Below, one piece after another: positions 1-9,960 of a stretch of 12,560 nt of DNA. Position 1 is the first letter of the stretch. Each line of letters starts with the position of its first letter. The translations under genes were made by a program, and so were the position numbers. Source of the DNA: Trachelipus rathkii (lineage: Eukaryota; Arthropoda; Malacostraca; Isopoda; Trachelipodidae); the NCBI GenBank assembly GCA_015478945.1, contig JABUQX010022871.1:22501-35060 (forward strand), in the 5' to 3' direction. Below the pieces are notes generated by a model. The model saw only the letters and a list, made by a program, of their open reading frames with translations, was not told the DNA's origin and made no database searches.

Positions 1-1049
<1,049 letters not shown>

Positions 1050-1066
1050 TGATTAACTAAAGGAAT

Positions 1067-1090
1067 GAATAAATAAATAAATAAATAAAT
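1067..1090. repeat. (AAAT)n microsatellite
   Basis: About six copies of AAAT/AATA follow the long TA tract after a short unique spacer. Confidence 0.85.
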
Positions 1091-1270
1091 ATAATATAAT
1101 ACCATGAGTAGTTACAAGAAAACTAATAATTATAAGTTAACATTTATAAATAGCCAGTATAATGACAACAATGAAAAATCTAAAATTGAGATGCATATAA
1201 ATAATATATAAACTTGGTTTTGCTTAATATTCGTATTAGATCAGGTCGAGTGAATAAAAATAATAATAAT

Positions 1271-1273
<3 letters not shown>
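1091..1273. other. AT-rich spacer ending in a short (TAA)n
   Basis: Unique AT-rich DNA with no coding signal. It ends with a short (AAT)n run at about 1257-1271, immediately before the 3' tail of the LINE. A TAA tract also borders the other end of the LINE, which suggests the element landed in a TAA microsatellite. Confidence 0.55.

Positions 1274-1320
<47 letters not shown>
1274..1320 (-). repeat. (GAT)n 3' tail of the LINE
   Basis: About fifteen copies of CAT/ATC on the plus strand. Read on the LINE strand they are GAT/ATG repeats following directly on the 3' UTR (…GAAAGAAGTTGG). Their position and orientation make them the template-end tail of the element rather than an unrelated microsatellite. 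Confidence 0.8.
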
Positions 1321-1322
<2 letters not shown>

Positions 1323-1565
1323 ACTTCTTTCACCAAGACTGGGGGTAAGGTACGTAACATGCACCGGAAACAGAAAAGTAGTAGAAGAACATGACAAGTC
1401 AAAAAGAAAGCCCAGCCTTACAACCCCTTTATACCTATTAGTGAGAACTCGTCGCAGTCAGAAAATCCACCCTAAAGCTTCACGGGACCGCGACGGACCC
1501 TCACTATGGCATCTCGTCAATGTGGGGTTCATCCCTTGGCCAGGTGGGCCACAACAATACCTCCC

Positions 1566-1975
1566 CTCACAAAACCCCGCTTTCACTCCTATTATGAACC
1601 TTTCTTCTCGCATCTGCCAAACTCACATTTCTCTTCTCCAGGCATTCCTTCACTGACTCAATCCACTTTTTCTTCGGTCTCCCAGCCGGTCGATTCCCAA
1701 CACACTAACCACTATACATCCGCTTAACCAACCGACAATCATCCATCCTTTCCACATGACCAAACCATCTCAACGTACTTTCATTTATTCTTTCGTTTAT
1801 CCCTTTCTTTACACCACACAACTCTCAAATACGTTCATTCCTCATTTTATCAATTCTTCTCACACCTAATATGCCCCTAAAATTGTCCATCTGAACACAT
1901 TGTACTTTAGATCTATATCTCTTATTAAAGACCATAGTCTCACTACTATTCAATAACACTGGTAACAAATAACCT
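1566..1975 (-). pseudogene. LINE C-terminal region, broken
   Basis: Too decayed to form an open frame, but readable on the minus strand. In order it gives SSETMVFNKRYRSKVQC, VQMDNFRGILGVRRIDK, a TGA stop at 1825-1827 (probably an Arg CGA changed by CpG decay), ELCGVKKGINERI, STLRWFGHVERMDD (about 1743-1785), then a GRPKKKW motif (about 1662-1690) and RGFVRG at the end. A TAG/TGA stop follows KRMYSG near 1720, and a one-base loss at about 1582 shifts the last residues. These blocks are the standard C-terminus of this arthropod LINE family, whose role is not well defined. Confidence 0.75.
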
Positions 1976-2346
1976 CATGTAAGACCCTAGCGCACTCAAG
2001 ACTTAGTCCCATTACATCCACTAACGATTTAATTGCACCAGCCACTTTCCTGCCATTCACAACTTTCCTACTACACTCTGCATCATCTGTTCCCTTTTCA
2101 TCCAATATATATCCTAAATATTTAAATTCAGACACTTGTTTCAGCTGCTCGTCATCTAACATAACTTCACACCGAGGACTGTCCTCACTCACAACCATCA
2201 CCTTACTCTTATCTACGTTTACTTTCAAACCCCTCCTTTTACACACCCTGCCAAATCTCTCTACCAATCCTCTTAAACTCTCTTCAGATTCACCACATAA
2301 AACCAAATCTCTTCCATTCTCCATCATTCTAACACCATCTCCTGCC
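1960..2346 (-). pseudogene. LINE RT continuation past a deleted YADD box, into thumb
   Basis: Continuation of the RT in another frame. It reads GVRMMENGR and then directly DLVLCGESEESL, KRRGLKVNVDKSKVMV, VSEFKYLGYILDEKGTDDAEC and LECARVLHE. In related elements I recall about eleven residues, including the Tyr-Ala-Asp of the YADD box, between the NGR-like and DLVLCGES segments. Their absence at the 2309/2310 junction implies an in-frame deletion of about 33 bases that removed the catalytic core. The frame is lost again after LHE, near 1970, where the next residues (LLPVL) are in a shifted frame. The open frame starts further upstream (2432), but those first ~28 codons are out-of-frame RT sequence. 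Confidence 0.8.
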
Positions 2347-3073
2347 ACCCCACCACTAATTCTTTCATAACCCCATCTATATACAAATTGAATAACCATG
2401 AGGACATAACACATTCCTGCCTCCCTCCGCAATTATTATTAAACCAATCACTTTTGACACCATTTATTCTTACACACGCTTCACTATCGTCATTCATACT
2501 TTTTATTCCATTCAGAAGCCTACCACCAACATCATATATCATTAACACCTGCCATAGAGCTTCCCTATTAATCCTATCATACGCCTGTTGCAAATCCATA
2601 AAACCTAAATACAATTTATTCTTCTTCTCCCTCATTTTCTCAATCATTTGTTTCAATGCAAAGACTTGATCCACACATCCTCTACCACTCCTAAACGCAC
2701 CTTGTTCTTCACCAATCAGTCCTTCTGTCACTTGACGCACTCTTTCGACCAAAATACCAGCATATATCTTCCCTACAACACTCAACAAACTAATTCCCCT
2801 ATAATTTCTACAGTTCCCCTTATCTCTCTTACCCTTATATAAAGGTACTATTACTGCTCTCCTCCAATCCCTCGAAACTATACCCTCCAAAAACGCTTTG
2901 TTACATAACTTGCAAACCCAATCAATCACCATCTCGCCTCCGTTCTTGATCATTTCACCAGTAATTTCATCTATACCTGCAGACTTATCATTATTCAACT
3001 TTCTCACTCTACCCATTACCTCCTCCTTACTAATGATCTCATCTCCAAAATACCCATTCCTTCTTGCACACAT
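2324..3073 (-). pseudogene. LINE reverse transcriptase fingers/palm, inactivated
   Basis: The longest surviving open frame of the LINE, 249 codons. Recognisable RT blocks run in order: KLNNDKSAGIDEITGEMIK (about residues 25-43), DWRRAVIVPLYKGK (69-82), NYRGISLLSVVGKIYA (90-105), EQGAFRSGRGCVDQVF (123-138), and the motif A region FMDLQQAYDRIN (158-169), which keeps the catalytic aspartate at 160. Motif B is damaged: the usual RQGC...SPWLF reads RQEC...SSWLF (residues 218-228). The true frame is lost near residue 242 (about 2347), and the alignment continues one frame over. It once copied LINE RNA into DNA at the target nick. It is non-functional now. The ATG at 3073 is not a native start. Confidence 0.85.
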
Positions 3074-3095
3074 TTACTGCATCTGACTACTTGTC

Positions 3096-3657
<562 letters not shown>

Positions 3658-4120
3658 TTTTAAGAAAATATTTAAATCAGCGTCAATTTTAACATACTTT
3701 TTGCAAGTTCTTTCTATTCTTCTAAATAATTTTTTATTTTCAGTAGGAAATTTATTATTCTAGAATAAAAAGAAATTGGAGCCTTTAATATTGTACCAAT
3801 ACTTCGCCTGTATACTTCACGCATGGTCAAGGTTAACTAAGTATTTATGATGCAGCTAAAATATTGTGTACAAATAATCAATTTCAAAACATGAAAATGT
3901 AGAAAAATTTTAACATTAATTGGCAAATTTGGAAAAAATAATGTTAAAGAAAAATAAAAAAAAACTTATATTAGGTGTACCTGCAAAACACAAATATTCA
4001 AAAAACATTCAAGCACTCATTCATTTCATTAAATTTCACATTAATATCTGGCTTAAGTTTTTTAATAAAAAGGGATTCTGCTATACGAAGATAGTTGAAA
4101 TTACTAATTTGAAGTAAAAT
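3658..4120. other. AT-rich stretch, no gene supported
   Basis: Unique AT-rich sequence. A 65-codon plus-strand frame at 3920-4117 is Lys/Asn/Ile-rich, with no domain, no flanking signals and a composition equal to its surroundings, so I do not call it a gene. Confidence 0.55.
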
Positions 4121-4215
4121 TTGACCTTGACCTTTCTTTGACCTTTTTTGAGCCCAATTTTTTACCTGACCTTGACCTTTTTGGCCTTGACCTTTTTGGG
4201 CTTGACCTTTTTTGG
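4121..4215. repeat. Degenerate TGACCTTGACC minisatellite
   Basis: Spaced copies of TTGACC(T) separated by short T-rich spacers. Perfect TGACCTTGA occurs at 4122-4130 and 4167-4175, with TGGCCTTGA at 4182-4190. On the minus strand these read TCAAGGTCA or TCAAGGCCA, the extended half-site bound by FTZ-F1/NR5A and ERR nuclear receptors. Function is not shown; the spacing looks like simple repeat expansion. Confidence 0.7.
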
Positions 4216-4219
4216 CAAC

Positions 4220-4298
4220 CGTAATTTTTTGGCACCCCCAATTTTCTGTCACCCCTAATTTTCTGGCCCCCCTAATTTTCTGGCCCCCCTAATTTTTT
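4220..4298. repeat. Tandem 'TAATTTTCTGGCCCCCC' minisatellite
   Basis: Four to five degenerate units of about 17-19 bp, each alternating an AATTTT core with a C-rich run. It leads directly into the hairpin cluster at 4299. Confidence 0.75.
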
Positions 4299-4395
4299 GC
4301 GCCCTTTCGAAGAAAGGGCGCGCCAAACGGTTGCGTTAGCAACCGTTGTACGTACCCCACCCTAATTTTTTCGGCCATGGGTCATTTTTGACCCA
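4299..4395. repeat. Cluster of four perfect short palindromes/hairpins
   Basis: Four inverted repeats lie almost end to end. 4299-4321 has a 10-bp stem GCGCCCTTTC around a GAA loop. 4326-4347 has a 9-bp stem AACGGTTGC around a GTTA loop. 4348-4355 is the 8-bp palindrome GTACGTAC. 4378-4395 has a 7-bp stem TGGGTCA around a TTTT loop. All stems are perfect. The first does not end in a T-run typical of a bacterial terminator, and the context is eukaryotic. Confidence 0.85.
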
Positions 4396-4439
4396 CGGTA
4401 ATTTTTGATCTGTCTTTAGGGGCTTAGCCCTTTTGTGAT

Positions 4440-4640
4440 GTCTTAACCTTGTTGTTTCGAATCCGCCGCACCCGCAGGTGCGAACCGCAAGCCCGCCAGC
4501 CCGCCCGCCGCGTTTTCCCGCCCGTCGCGTTTCCCATCCCACCTGAACCGTAGGTTCACATCCGCCCGCCTTATGTCCCATCCCGCCAGTCCCGCCACCC
4601 ACACCCGCACCCACGTGGTCGCTACTCACGAATTTTCACC
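4440..4640. repeat. GC-rich hairpin block (first copy)
   Basis: A C/G-rich island in an AT-rich region, built from CCCGCC and CGCGTT-like words. It holds hairpins CGCACC with CGCA loop (4467-4482) and TGAACC with GTA loop (4544-4558). It resembles, without being identical to, the GC block at the inner ends of the large inverted repeat (9190-9345 and 10601-10740). A 97-codon minus-strand frame here (4336-4629) is Gly/Arg-rich by composition and has no family features. Confidence 0.65.
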
Positions 4641-4699
4641 ATCCCTTCCATCTGTGCTTAAACTTCCTTACCACCTCAAGCCTTAACGTCTTTATATGT

Positions 4700-4738
4700 T
4701 CGAGTTCCCCATCGGTCATAAATCAAAATAGAACTCGA
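4700..4738. repeat. Inverted repeat TCGAGTTC / GAACTCGA
   Basis: Perfect 8-bp arms (4700-4707 and 4731-4738) separated by 23 bases. Isolated; no function assigned. Confidence 0.6.
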
Positions 4739-4846
4739 CCTCTCACCACCGAGGCAAACCCCTGACCTTTTAACCACCCGTCCAGCGGTACGAATTGAGA
4801 GAATACATAATTTAATTTTCAAGTTTATACAAGCAAGTCATAGGCT

Positions 4847-5941
<1,095 letters not shown>

Positions 5942-6018
5942 CCTTGTTTGACCATGATATTTCGGCCTTGACCTTGCCGGATACCCTATACCCAGCCTAC
6001 AACTGCACCTAACCTACA

Positions 6019-6109
6019 CCTAACCTTAACCTAACCTAACCTAACCCAATCCTAACCTAACCTAACCTAACCTAACCTAACCTAACCTAACCTAACCTAA
6101 CCTAACCTA
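6019..6109 (-). repeat. Interstitial telomere-type (TTAGG)n array
   Basis: On the plus strand CCTAA repeats run about 18 units. The core 6051-6109 is essentially perfect, and 6001-6050 contains CACCTAA and CCCAAT variants. The minus strand reads TTAGG, the canonical arthropod telomere repeat. It sits inside the window with about 6 kb of other DNA on either side, so it is interstitial rather than a chromosome end. In this orientation a true telomere would lie to the left. Confidence 0.92.
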
Positions 6110-6176
6110 CACCTACACCTAGCGTACACCTACACCTAGCCTACACCTATCCTACACCTGCACCTAGCCTCCACCC
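6110..6176. repeat. Degenerate CACCTA-rich minisatellite next to telomere array
   Basis: Imperfect copies of a roughly 12-bp CTACACCTAGC word, apparently derived from, or drifting out of, the CCTAA array. Similar CACCTAACC variants lie on its other side at 6001-6018. Confidence 0.75.
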
Positions 6177-6236
6177 CGCCTTGAGCTCATCCAGGTAACT
6201 GATGCCTAGCCTTTGGTAGGTATCTATGCTAACATG

Positions 6237-6258
6237 AGGTCATGTAGGTACCTGACCT
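6237..6258. repeat. Inverted AGGTCA/TGACCT pair
   Basis: AGGTCA at 6237-6242 and TGACCT at 6253-6258, separated by 10 bases that include GGTACC. These are nuclear-receptor half-site words. The spacing is not a standard response element, so this is only a sequence observation. Confidence 0.4.
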
Positions 6259-6299
6259 GTATGGATCTATCCTAACTTATTTCCATCCGCGGACACACA

Positions 6300-6480
6300 A
6301 CTATGACACTTATATTTACCCATAGACACTTACATTTACACTTATACACAAGCGGTCACAAACACACACACACATACACACACACACCCACCCACTTACA
6401 CTTATACACACATTCACTATGACACTTACACTCACCATAGACACTTACACTTACATTTACACTTATACACACGTATAAAC
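6300..6480. repeat. CA-rich minisatellite related to the inverted-repeat arm ends
   Basis: Words such as CACTATGACACTTA, CCATAGACACTTACATTT and CACTTATACACA repeat with a (CA)n block at about 6360-6390. The same words, in the same order, form the outer part of the left arm at 7537-7760 and, inverted, of the right arm at 12130-12370. This is a diverged third copy. Confidence 0.8.
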
Positions 6481-6484
6481 ACAC

Positions 6485-6530
6485 GACCAACCCTTTGGTC
6501 TTCCATGGGTCAATTTTAGCCCACCCTATT
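6485..6530. repeat. Hairpin plus CCATGGGTCA motif, relative of the 4.3 kb cluster
   Basis: GACCAA and TTGGTC form a perfect 6-bp stem with a CCCT loop (6485-6500). Then comes CCATGGGTCAATTTTAGCCC (from 6503), matching the CCATGGGTCATTTTTGACCC segment at 4376. At 4376 the arms pair over 7 bp; here the pairing is reduced. Confidence 0.6.
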
Positions 6531-6727
6531 TTTAGGCACTTAAACATTTTTATTAAAAACATTTTCGCAAACCTAAAACTGTAACTCATTACAGACATCT
6601 TTTATATTTTACTTAGTACTTTTTAATTTATAAATTTTTAAAAATTGCATGTAAGAAGAAAAAAACCAGAGTGCCTGATATATAAACATTTTATTTTACT
6701 ACAACTGTACGAAATTTTATTAAAAAC

Positions 6728-7290
6728 ATTAACATTACATACCTTAAAGCAGTAAATCAGTAAATCAATAGAGGTGTTACCTAACACCAAGAGGGGATTA
6801 GTATGCTTTTGTTTTACTGCTTTACTGCTTTAACTCATGTTTTACTGCTTTAACTCATGTTTTACTGCTTTAACTCATATGTTTTACTGCTTTAACTCAT
6901 ATATTTATTAACATTACATACCTTAAAGTAAATCAGTAAATCAATAGAGGTGTTACCTAACACCAAGTGGGGATTAGTATGCTTTTGTTTTACTGCTTTA
7001 CTGCTTTAACTCATGTTTTACTGCTTTAACTCATGTTTTACTGCTTTAACTCTCTGCTTTACTGCTTTAACTCACATGTTTTACTGCTTTAACTCATATA
7101 TTTATTAACGTTACATACCTTAAAGCAGTAAATCAGTAAATCAATAGAGGTGTTACCTAACACCAAGGGGGATTAGTATGCTTTTGTTTTACTGCTTTAC
7201 TGCTTTAACTCATGTTTTACTGCTTTAACTCCTGCTTTACTGCTTTAACTTTCTGTTTTACTGCTTTAACTCATATATTTATTAACATTA
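6728..7290. repeat. Higher-order tandem repeat, three ~177-197-bp units
   Basis: Units begin with ATTAACATTACATACC at 6728, 6907, 7104 (A to G variant) and, truncated, 7281, giving periods of 179, 197 and 177. Each unit holds AAAGCAGTAAATCAG, the short palindrome GGTGTTACCTAACACC (6773-6788, 6949-6964, 7149-7164), a GGGGATTAGTATGC word, then three to five copies of a nested 20-bp repeat, GTTTTACTGCTTTAACTCAT. AAAGCAGTAAA and the later TTTACTGCTTT words are exact reverse complements, so a unit can fold into a stem topped by the palindrome. Unit 2 has lost CAG in its left arm. A diverged relative lies inside the left arm at about 8110-8250. Confidence 0.92.
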
Positions 7291-7299
7291 TGTTTTTTA

Positions 7300-7400
7300 T
7301 TTTGTTTTAATACTTTTTATTTATTTTATTATTATTTTTATTTATTTTTATTATTATTTTTATTATTTTTATTATTTTATTTTTATTTTTATTATTATAC
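7300..7400. repeat. TTATT/TTTTA-rich low-complexity tract
   Basis: Imperfect T-rich pentanucleotide runs. The last part (from about 7365) is the reverse complement of the A-rich run at 10458-10490. Confidence 0.8.
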
Positions 7401-7474
7401 TTAGTGTTATTTACTTCAGGCCTATTGTTATTATTATACTTAGTGTTATTTACTTCAGGCCTATTGTTATTATA
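7397..7474. repeat. Two tandem copies of a 39-bp unit
   Basis: ATACTTAGTGTTATTTACTT begins at 7397 and again at 7436, each copy followed by CAGGCCTATTGTTATTA. Inverted single copies occur at 10423-10470 and 12433-12480. The second copy here marks the outer edge of the large inverted repeat. Confidence 0.9.
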
Positions 7475-7482
7475 ATACAAAC

Positions 7483-7538
<56 letters not shown>

Positions 7539-7764
7539 ACACTTATACACACATTCACTATGACACTTATACACACATTCACTATGACACTTACATTTAC
7601 CCATAGACACTTACATTTACACTTATACACATGTGGTCACACACACACACACACACACACACACTTACACTTATACACACATTCACTATGATACTTATAC
7701 ACACATTCACTATGACACTTACATTTATCCATAGACACTTACATTTACACTTACACTCACACAC

Positions 7765-7851
7765 ACAGATTTACTTACACACGCAGATTTACTTACACTC
7801 CACAGATTTACTTTACACCACACACAGATTTACCTACACTCACACACACAG

Positions 7852-7857
<6 letters not shown>
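7765..7857. repeat. CAGATTTACTTACAC minisatellite (left arm)
   Basis: About five copies of a CACACAGATTTACTTACACT unit with small indels. The inverted counterpart is at about 12043-12140 in the right arm, with five cleaner copies. Confidence 0.85.
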
Positions 7858-7892
<35 letters not shown>

Positions 7893-8147
7893 ACACATAT
7901 AACGTATAATTTATTAAAACATTTTATGTTTTAATTAAACACGTACATTTATATTACTCATTCAAATATAACTAAAATTATTTCAAAGTTTCTTAAAACT
8001 TCTATAATAAATCAATCATTATCTTTGAACAAAGAATTTATTATTAACTGTTAATACTTTTTGTTTATAAATTTTATAACTATCAAGTTTTAAAATAACT
8101 TTTACTAAAATTTTATGAAATTTATTAAAAACATATATTTTAAGTAC

Positions 8148-8250
8148 CTTAAACAATAAATCAGTAAATCAGTAAGGTCAGCCCCTAGCACCCCTCTACA
8201 CCAAGCTATGCCACGTTTTGTTCTATTGACTTACTGCTTTACATCATCTT
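8148..8250. repeat. Diverged relative of the 6.7-7.3 kb tandem unit
   Basis: TACCTTAAACAATAAATCAG, AGTAAATCAGTAAGG, then CTACACCAAG, GTTTTGTTCTATTGAC and TTACTGCTTTA follow the order of the tandem unit at 6728 onward. Its inverse partner in the right arm is at about 11650-11745. This links the tandem array and the inverted repeat to one repeat family. Confidence 0.7.
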
Positions 8251-8505
8251 TAGCCATGTAATAAGTATAAAAATAACAAAATAGTTACATCTGCTAACAT
8301 AACATGTATTTTATTAAAATCTTTCTAAGTTCTTATTTAAAAATAACAATTATTCACTTACATTTATATTATTCACTCGATGTTAACTAAAAATATTTCA
8401 AAGTTTTTTAAATAATTCGGATTTTCTTTATTATTATTATTATTATCTATGTACATTGACAATCCATCACGAGAAAACACAACAACCCGCACTCCTTACA
8501 GATAC

Positions 8506-8745
8506 GAAACTGACCTCTCTCTCTGTAAAATGTGTTGAAATAACTACTTTAGGTCTAAATTTAGGATAATCCTTTTTGTAGCCAGGGGCGATTTAGGTCT
8601 AATTCCAGGTCAAAATATATTTCAAACTGACCTTTTTCTGTAAAATGTGGTGCAATAACTACGTTAGGCCTAAATTTAGGCCTAAATTTAGGATAAGCCT
8701 TTTTGTAGACGGGCTAATTTAATCCTAATACCAGGTCAAAAGGTA
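8506..8745. repeat. Two diverged tandem units of about 117-126 bp (left arm)
   Basis: Unit A (8506-8622) and unit B (8623-8745) share, in order, AAACTGACCT, CTGTAAAATGTG, AATAACTAC, TAGG(C/T)CTAAATTTAGGAT, CCTTTTTGTAG, CTAAT and CCAGGTCAAAA. Unit B has an extra 12-bp palindromic GGCCTAAATTTA (8668-8691 is two copies). The inverse pair is at about 11143-11390. A third, rearranged copy lies in the spacer at 9480-9660. Confidence 0.88.
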
Positions 8746-9189
8746 ATTCCAGTATAGACAAGAATCATTGTTATTATTATTATTTTTATAAATATATTTC
8801 AAACTGAAACATGCTGGATCGGTAAGATCCTTTAAGCAGGTAAAAAGGAAATGTTTTCCTTACTTGTGATTGGACGGAGTAATCCTTATCTCTATATGAC
8901 CTCGTATGTGATTGGTCGAGAATTATTTTATCGTCTTTTGAAAATTAACTTTGTTCTTTAAACTTGTATTTGAGCAGGTGTGTGTTTTATTATCTTTTAC
9001 ACCCAAACTCATTTTAAAATCATAGTCATTTTAGCTGTTAAGCGGTGCACAAGTTATCTGATTTGTATTAAAAGTGTTTTATTTTTACTAAGTGTATATC
9101 ATATTTATAATAAATACTTACATTGAGGAATAATTATTAATTTCACTAGAATAGATAATAATTAATTCACTAGTTCATAAGCTAACCAC

Positions 9190-9345
9190 CAGGGCTCAGC
9201 ATGAGCCCCACCCGCAAAGGCAGCCAACCCCGCACCCGCTGGTGCGTCCCGCCGCGTCCCCACCCGCCGCGTGCGCCCGCAGGCGCAATATTTCCGCGTT
9301 CCCGCCCGCCGCGTGCGCCCGCAGGCGCAATATTCCCGCGCGAAT
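9190..9345. repeat. GC-rich hairpin block, inner end of left arm
   Basis: GC island with four perfect mini-hairpins: GGGCTCA with loop GCA (9192-9208), CGCACC with loop CGCT (9231-9246), and TGCGCC with loop CGCA twice (9272-9287, 9314-9329). The last two lie in a 42-bp tandem duplication ending in GCAATATT and CCGCG. All arms pair without mismatch. Proline/arginine-rich frames across it are compositional. Confidence 0.9.
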
Positions 9346-9346
9346 G

Positions 9347-9473
<127 letters not shown>

Positions 9474-9476
9474 TTA

Positions 9477-9644
9477 TTATAAAATAATAACATTGATTCT
9501 CGATTCAATTACAATACGTTTGACCTGGTATTGTATTTAAATCAGCCTGGATACAAAAGGCTTATCCTAAATTTAAGACTAAACCAAGTCAAAAGGTAAT
9601 TCCAGTATAGACAAGAATCGAGAATCAATGTTATTATTTTATAA
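9477..9644. mobile_element. Foldback (MITE-like) element with 30-bp perfect TIRs
   Basis: Bases 9477-9506 and 9615-9644 are exact reverse complements over 30 bp (inner end of the left TIR: GATTCTCGATTC). The total length is 168 bp with a 108-bp interior. The interior is itself partly symmetrical: AATTAC and TTTGACCTGGT on the left face AACCAAGTCAAAAGGTAATT on the right. The right half matches left-arm sequence at 8731-8800 and the left half matches right-arm sequence. It may therefore be a small palindrome made from arm fragments rather than a transposon. No transposase and no clear target-site duplication is visible. Confidence 0.7.
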
Positions 9645-9703
9645 ATATATTTCAAACCGAACCATTTTTTATACAAATAAAATGATATAAATATAGAATA
9701 ATA

Positions 9704-9945
<242 letters not shown>

Positions 9946-9960
9946 TGAATCATCAATATA

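Larger units (their letters stand above)
7436..9345 (+). repeat. Left arm of large inverted repeat
   Basis: Arm of about 1.91 kb, collinear in inverse orientation with 10601-12480. From outside in it holds a 39-bp edge word, (CA)n at 7482-7536, a CA-rich minisatellite, (CA)n at 7632-7662, a CAGATTTACTTACACTC repeat (about 7765-7855), (CA)n at 7858-7892, about 1.28 kb of unique AT-rich DNA and a GC-rich hairpin block (9190-9345). Long stretches of the unique part match without a difference. Those I saw include a TA indel near 7930, an 8-bp CAGTAAAT-type length change near 8165, a small cluster near 8285 and a 42-bp length change at 8866-8915. No open frame in it looks coding. Confidence 0.95.

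Noticed and set aside
1441..1727. Overlapping plus-strand frames of 71 and 73 codons
   Set aside because: They lie opposite the LINE C-terminus and 3' UTR, overlap each other in different frames and have no domain.
3920..4117. 65-codon Lys/Asn-rich frame
   Set aside because: Short, with composition equal to the surrounding AT-rich DNA and no recognisable feature.
4415..4465. tRNA-like GGGGCTTAGCCC followed by TTTCGAATCC
   Set aside because: No acceptor or anticodon stems form; too weak to call.
4336..4629. 97-codon Gly/Arg-rich minus-strand frame
   Set aside because: Explained by the GC-rich hairpin block; no family resemblance.
4690..4795. Possible tRNA-derived SINE head on the minus strand (TGGTTAAAAGG and AGGTCGAGTTCT as A and B boxes)
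   Set aside because: The spacing is plausible, but the B box has about three mismatches, no cloverleaf can be drawn, and no tail or target duplication is visible.
6356..6598. Cys/Val-rich minus-strand frame; likewise 7307-7630, 7631-7909, 10454-10749 and 11979-12306
   Set aside because: Translations of CA/TG minisatellites. The composition is fully explained by the repeat.
6728..7290. CRISPR-like regular repeats
   Set aside because: Units are contiguous, spacers are themselves repeats, and the context is eukaryotic.
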